Positions 5,766 to 7,263 of a stretch of 7,263 nt of DNA are shown here, piece after piece. How positions within the stretch are numbered: the stretch's first letter is position 1; each line of letters starts with the position of its first letter. The position numbers and the translations under genes were made by a program. Below the pieces are notes generated by a model that had not been told where the DNA came from, ran no database searches, and saw only the letters and a program-made list of their open reading frames with translations. Origin of the DNA: Firmicutes bacterium UBA995 (GTDB lineage Bacteria > Bacillota > Sulfobacillia > UBA995); NCBI GenBank assembly GCA_002291985.1, contig DBBB01000087.1, positions 1 through 7,263 on the forward strand. Reading direction: 5' to 3'.

Positions 5766-6155
5766 TTGCTGTACCTGCGGTGGTCCGACCAATACGTTTT
5801 CAAACCGGTTCATGGCGAACTCCGTTGGGTAGAAGTGCTAGCCGGCCGCTCCAGCGGCTGCCTTACCCCTGAAGGCCTTGCTGGGCACGTGGCCTTGCTT
5901 GAGAGATGTTGGCTGGGGCTTGTTTACGAGGTGTGTGCCGGGGATCCGGTTGTGGTGCCCGACCCGGCATCTTCCCGCAAGCGGGGGCCGAGTCCGTGGA
6001 AAGGCCGGAGGATGTGGAAGAGAGGGGAAAGCGCTCTTCGGTACCGCGCTCCTTTTCCGAGCCGGAAGCCGCTACCCGCTTCCTCGCCCGTTCTGGAGCC
6101 TGCGTGTGGTCCCGTCGCTCGTTCCGTCCTTCACTCTCGGCGGAGCGCATCCTGA
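5766..6155 (+). CDS. Hypothetical protein, 129 aa as read; probably frameshifted near its middle
   Basis: I do not recognise this protein. The TTG at 5766 immediately follows the TGA of the previous gene, and GGAGGTG (5751-5757) is eight bases before it, so the start is well supported. Residues 1-68 look like a normal folded domain with strands (YVFKPV, LRWVEVLAG) and a helix (TPEGLAGHVALLERCW). After residue 70 the product becomes unusually basic and low in structure. In the -1 frame the same DNA encodes a balanced sequence (ESVERPEDVEERGK and onward, ending with AERILTDH), stopping at TAG 6164-6166, 25 bases before the next gene. One missing G in the G5 run at 5983-5987 would join the two into about 133 residues. 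This is either a real mutation, making it a pseudogene, or a sequencing undercall. No canonical -1 slippery heptamer is present. Function unknown. Confidence 0.6.
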   Translation: MLYLRWSDQYVFKPVHGELRWVEVLAGRSSGCLTPEGLAGHVALLERCWLGLVYEVCAGDPVVVPDPASSRKRGPSPWKGRRMWKRGESALRYRAPFPSRKPLPASSPVLEPACGPVARSVLHSRRSAS

Positions 6156-6191
6156 CCGATCATTAGCCGTTACCGGGGAGGATGAATCGTC

Positions 6192-7202
6192 ATGCGTCTT
6201 GTGAAACTGCGGAACGAAAGCGTGCGTGGTGGGCCGGCGGTTGACCTTGGAGCTGCCCAGGCCGCCGAGGTTTACGGTCGTTTGCAGGCGGCCCTTGAAT
6301 CAGGGAAACCGCAGCGCGTCGAAGTGGGCGGCTGCGATAACGATCCCGCCACCGGTCGGCTCCGGCTGCGCGTATCGTTGGGGGCCGGTGTGATTGGTCA
6401 CATTTCCGGGGCCGAAATCGGAGACCCACGGCCCCATCGGATCGACGACATGATTGGTTGGCCCGTTTTCGTCCGGGTCAAAGAAGTTGACCGCGCCTCC
6501 GGGCGCGTACAGCTTTCGCGCCGCGAAGCTTTGGAAGAGTTGGTCCCACACACCTGGTCGGCGTTGGAGAGTGCGCTTGCCGGTCGGGACGCTATCCAGT
6601 CGGAACTTCGCGGCGCGCTAGCCCGATTGCGGGAGATCTCCGTTCAGGACGGGACGCGATCGCCCGAAGCTCAAGAACTCGCCGCGCGGATAGATGAACT
6701 TCGCCGGCAAGAGCGCGACCAGGCGCCCATGGTAGCCGGGTCCGTCCGCGGGGTATTCCGCGCGGGTGCCGACGTGGAAGTTGGTGGTCTGATCGGTTGG
6801 CTTCCCGTCGAGGAGATGTCCTGGTCTCCCGCGACCGATGCCCGCCAGATGCCCGGCATACGGCGCGGCGCGTCTTTGAAACTCGCCGTACTGGAGGCAT
6901 CGCGGGAAAAGCGGCGTTTACGGCTGTCTCTGCGGCCCCTGCTGCCCGACCCCTGGGTTTGCGCCGGGGAACTTTACGCGCCCGGCACCAAGCATCGCGG
7001 GCGGGTGGCCTGCCTCGTCAAGGGAGGGTATCTCGTTGAACTTGACGGGGGCGTAGCTGGTTTCGCTTCCCGGCCCGGTCCCCAGTCCCTGATCCCCGGA
7101 GCCGAGGTGCTTGTTCTTGTGACGCGAATCGACCAATCTCGCCGGCGGATGGGACTTCGCATCTTGGAGATCATAGCATGGAAACCTCTGTTGAACTCCT
7201 GA
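6192..7202 (+). CDS. Triple S1-domain RNA-binding protein, 336 aa
   Basis: S1 domains are five-stranded OB folds that bind single-stranded RNA, as in ribosomal protein S1. Three copies are visible. The first is at about 58-112 (LRLRVSLGAGVIGHISGAEI, then VFVRVKEVDRASGRVQLSRR). The second is at about 180-249 (AGSVRGVF, GLIGWLPVEEM, KRRLRLSLRP). The third is at about 264-325 (GRVACLVKGGYLVELDGGVA, VLVLVTRIDQSRRRMGLRIL). A charged helical linker, likely a coiled coil, spans about 122-178 between domains one and two. Ribosomal S1 proteins usually have four to six uninterrupted repeats, so this is a distinct accessory protein. The ATG at 6192 has GGGGAGG (6175-6181) ten bases upstream. It lies last but one in a compact operon after the NERD and Csx3-like genes, which suggests an RNA-related role; that role is inference. 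Confidence 0.85.
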   Translation: MRLVKLRNESVRGGPAVDLGAAQAAEVYGRLQAALESGKPQRVEVGGCDNDPATGRLRLRVSLGAGVIGHISGAEIGDPRPHRIDDMIGWPVFVRVKEVDRASGRVQLSRREALEELVPHTWSALESALAGRDAIQSELRGALARLREISVQDGTRSPEAQELAARIDELRRQERDQAPMVAGSVRGVFRAGADVEVGGLIGWLPVEEMSWSPATDARQMPGIRRGASLKLAVLEASREKRRLRLSLRPLLPDPWVCAGELYAPGTKHRGRVACLVKGGYLVELDGGVAGFASRPGPQSLIPGAEVLVLVTRIDQSRRRMGLRILEIIAWKPLLNS

Positions 7203-7263
7203 CCGGTCCGGCCGGCCAAGGCCCTTGGAGCGGCGACCCTTCCGGCTGCGTACATCTACGGCG
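7178..7263 (+). CDS. Start of an unrecognised gene, truncated by the window end
   Basis: An ATG at 7178, preceded by GGAGAT (7166-7171) at seven bases, opens a frame that stays open to the window end. It overlaps the last 25 bases of the S1 gene in another frame, a layout typical of translational coupling. The 28 complete codons begin METSVELLTGPAGQGPWSGD. This is too short to identify. If real, it extends the operon beyond the window. Confidence 0.55.
   Translation, partial: METSVELLTGPAGQGPWSGDPSGCVHLR

Noticed and set aside
4560..5813. A 417-codon open frame on the minus strand across the NERD and Csx3-like genes
   Set aside because: It is antisense to two genes with recognisable domains, its translation is rich in Arg, Gln, Pro and Gly with no domain, and long antisense frames are expected in GC-rich coding DNA.
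5958..5993. Programmed -1 frameshift site
   Set aside because: No X XXY YYZ heptamer is in register; after CGG GGG the next codon CCG cannot re-pair in the -1 frame, so mutation or sequencing error is likelier.
1..7263. CRISPR array accompanying the Csx3-like gene
   Set aside because: No regularly spaced direct repeats of 20-40 bases are visible anywhere in the window.

Overview
This is a GC-rich window in which all twelve supported genes lie on the + strand. Six of the twelve preferred starts are GTG or TTG, and most have purine-rich Shine-Dalgarno sites (GGAGG-type). Together with the protein types, this suggests a GC-rich, possibly thermophilic, Firmicutes lineage such as the Ammonifex/Desulforudis/Moorella kind. 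That placement is inference from composition and style. No rRNA, tRNA, CRISPR array, transposase or integrase is visible.

Region 1 (about 1-2547) holds five small genes separated by structured, GC-rich gaps. The first two (60-533 and 581-832) match nothing I recognise. The next three (994-1236, 1479-1889, 1948-2493) carry CxxC zinc-ribbon-like pairs, and the last adds a TPR-like helical tail. A clear intrinsic terminator at 2518-2552 closes the block.

Region 2 (2548-4379) holds a YcgR/PilZ-type protein (2688-3275) and a six-helix CPBP-family membrane protease with all its catalytic motifs (3477-4379). A 201-base gap separates them.

Region 3 (4380-7263) is tightly packed and probably one operon. 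It contains a membrane-anchored NERD-domain protein (4425-5147), a protein with two tandem half-domains resembling the CRISPR ring nuclease Csx3 (5151-5765), and an unknown protein whose frame is probably broken by one base (5766 to 6155 or 6166). These are followed by a three-domain S1 RNA-binding protein (6192-7202) and the start of an overlapping gene that runs off the window (7178-7263).

The most interesting unit is region 3. A predicted nuclease-related membrane protein, a duplicated Csx3-like fold and an S1 protein sit together with no CRISPR locus in view. This may be an uncharacterised RNA- or cyclic-oligonucleotide-linked accessory or defence system. The domain resemblances are read from sequence; the system-level role is hypothesis.
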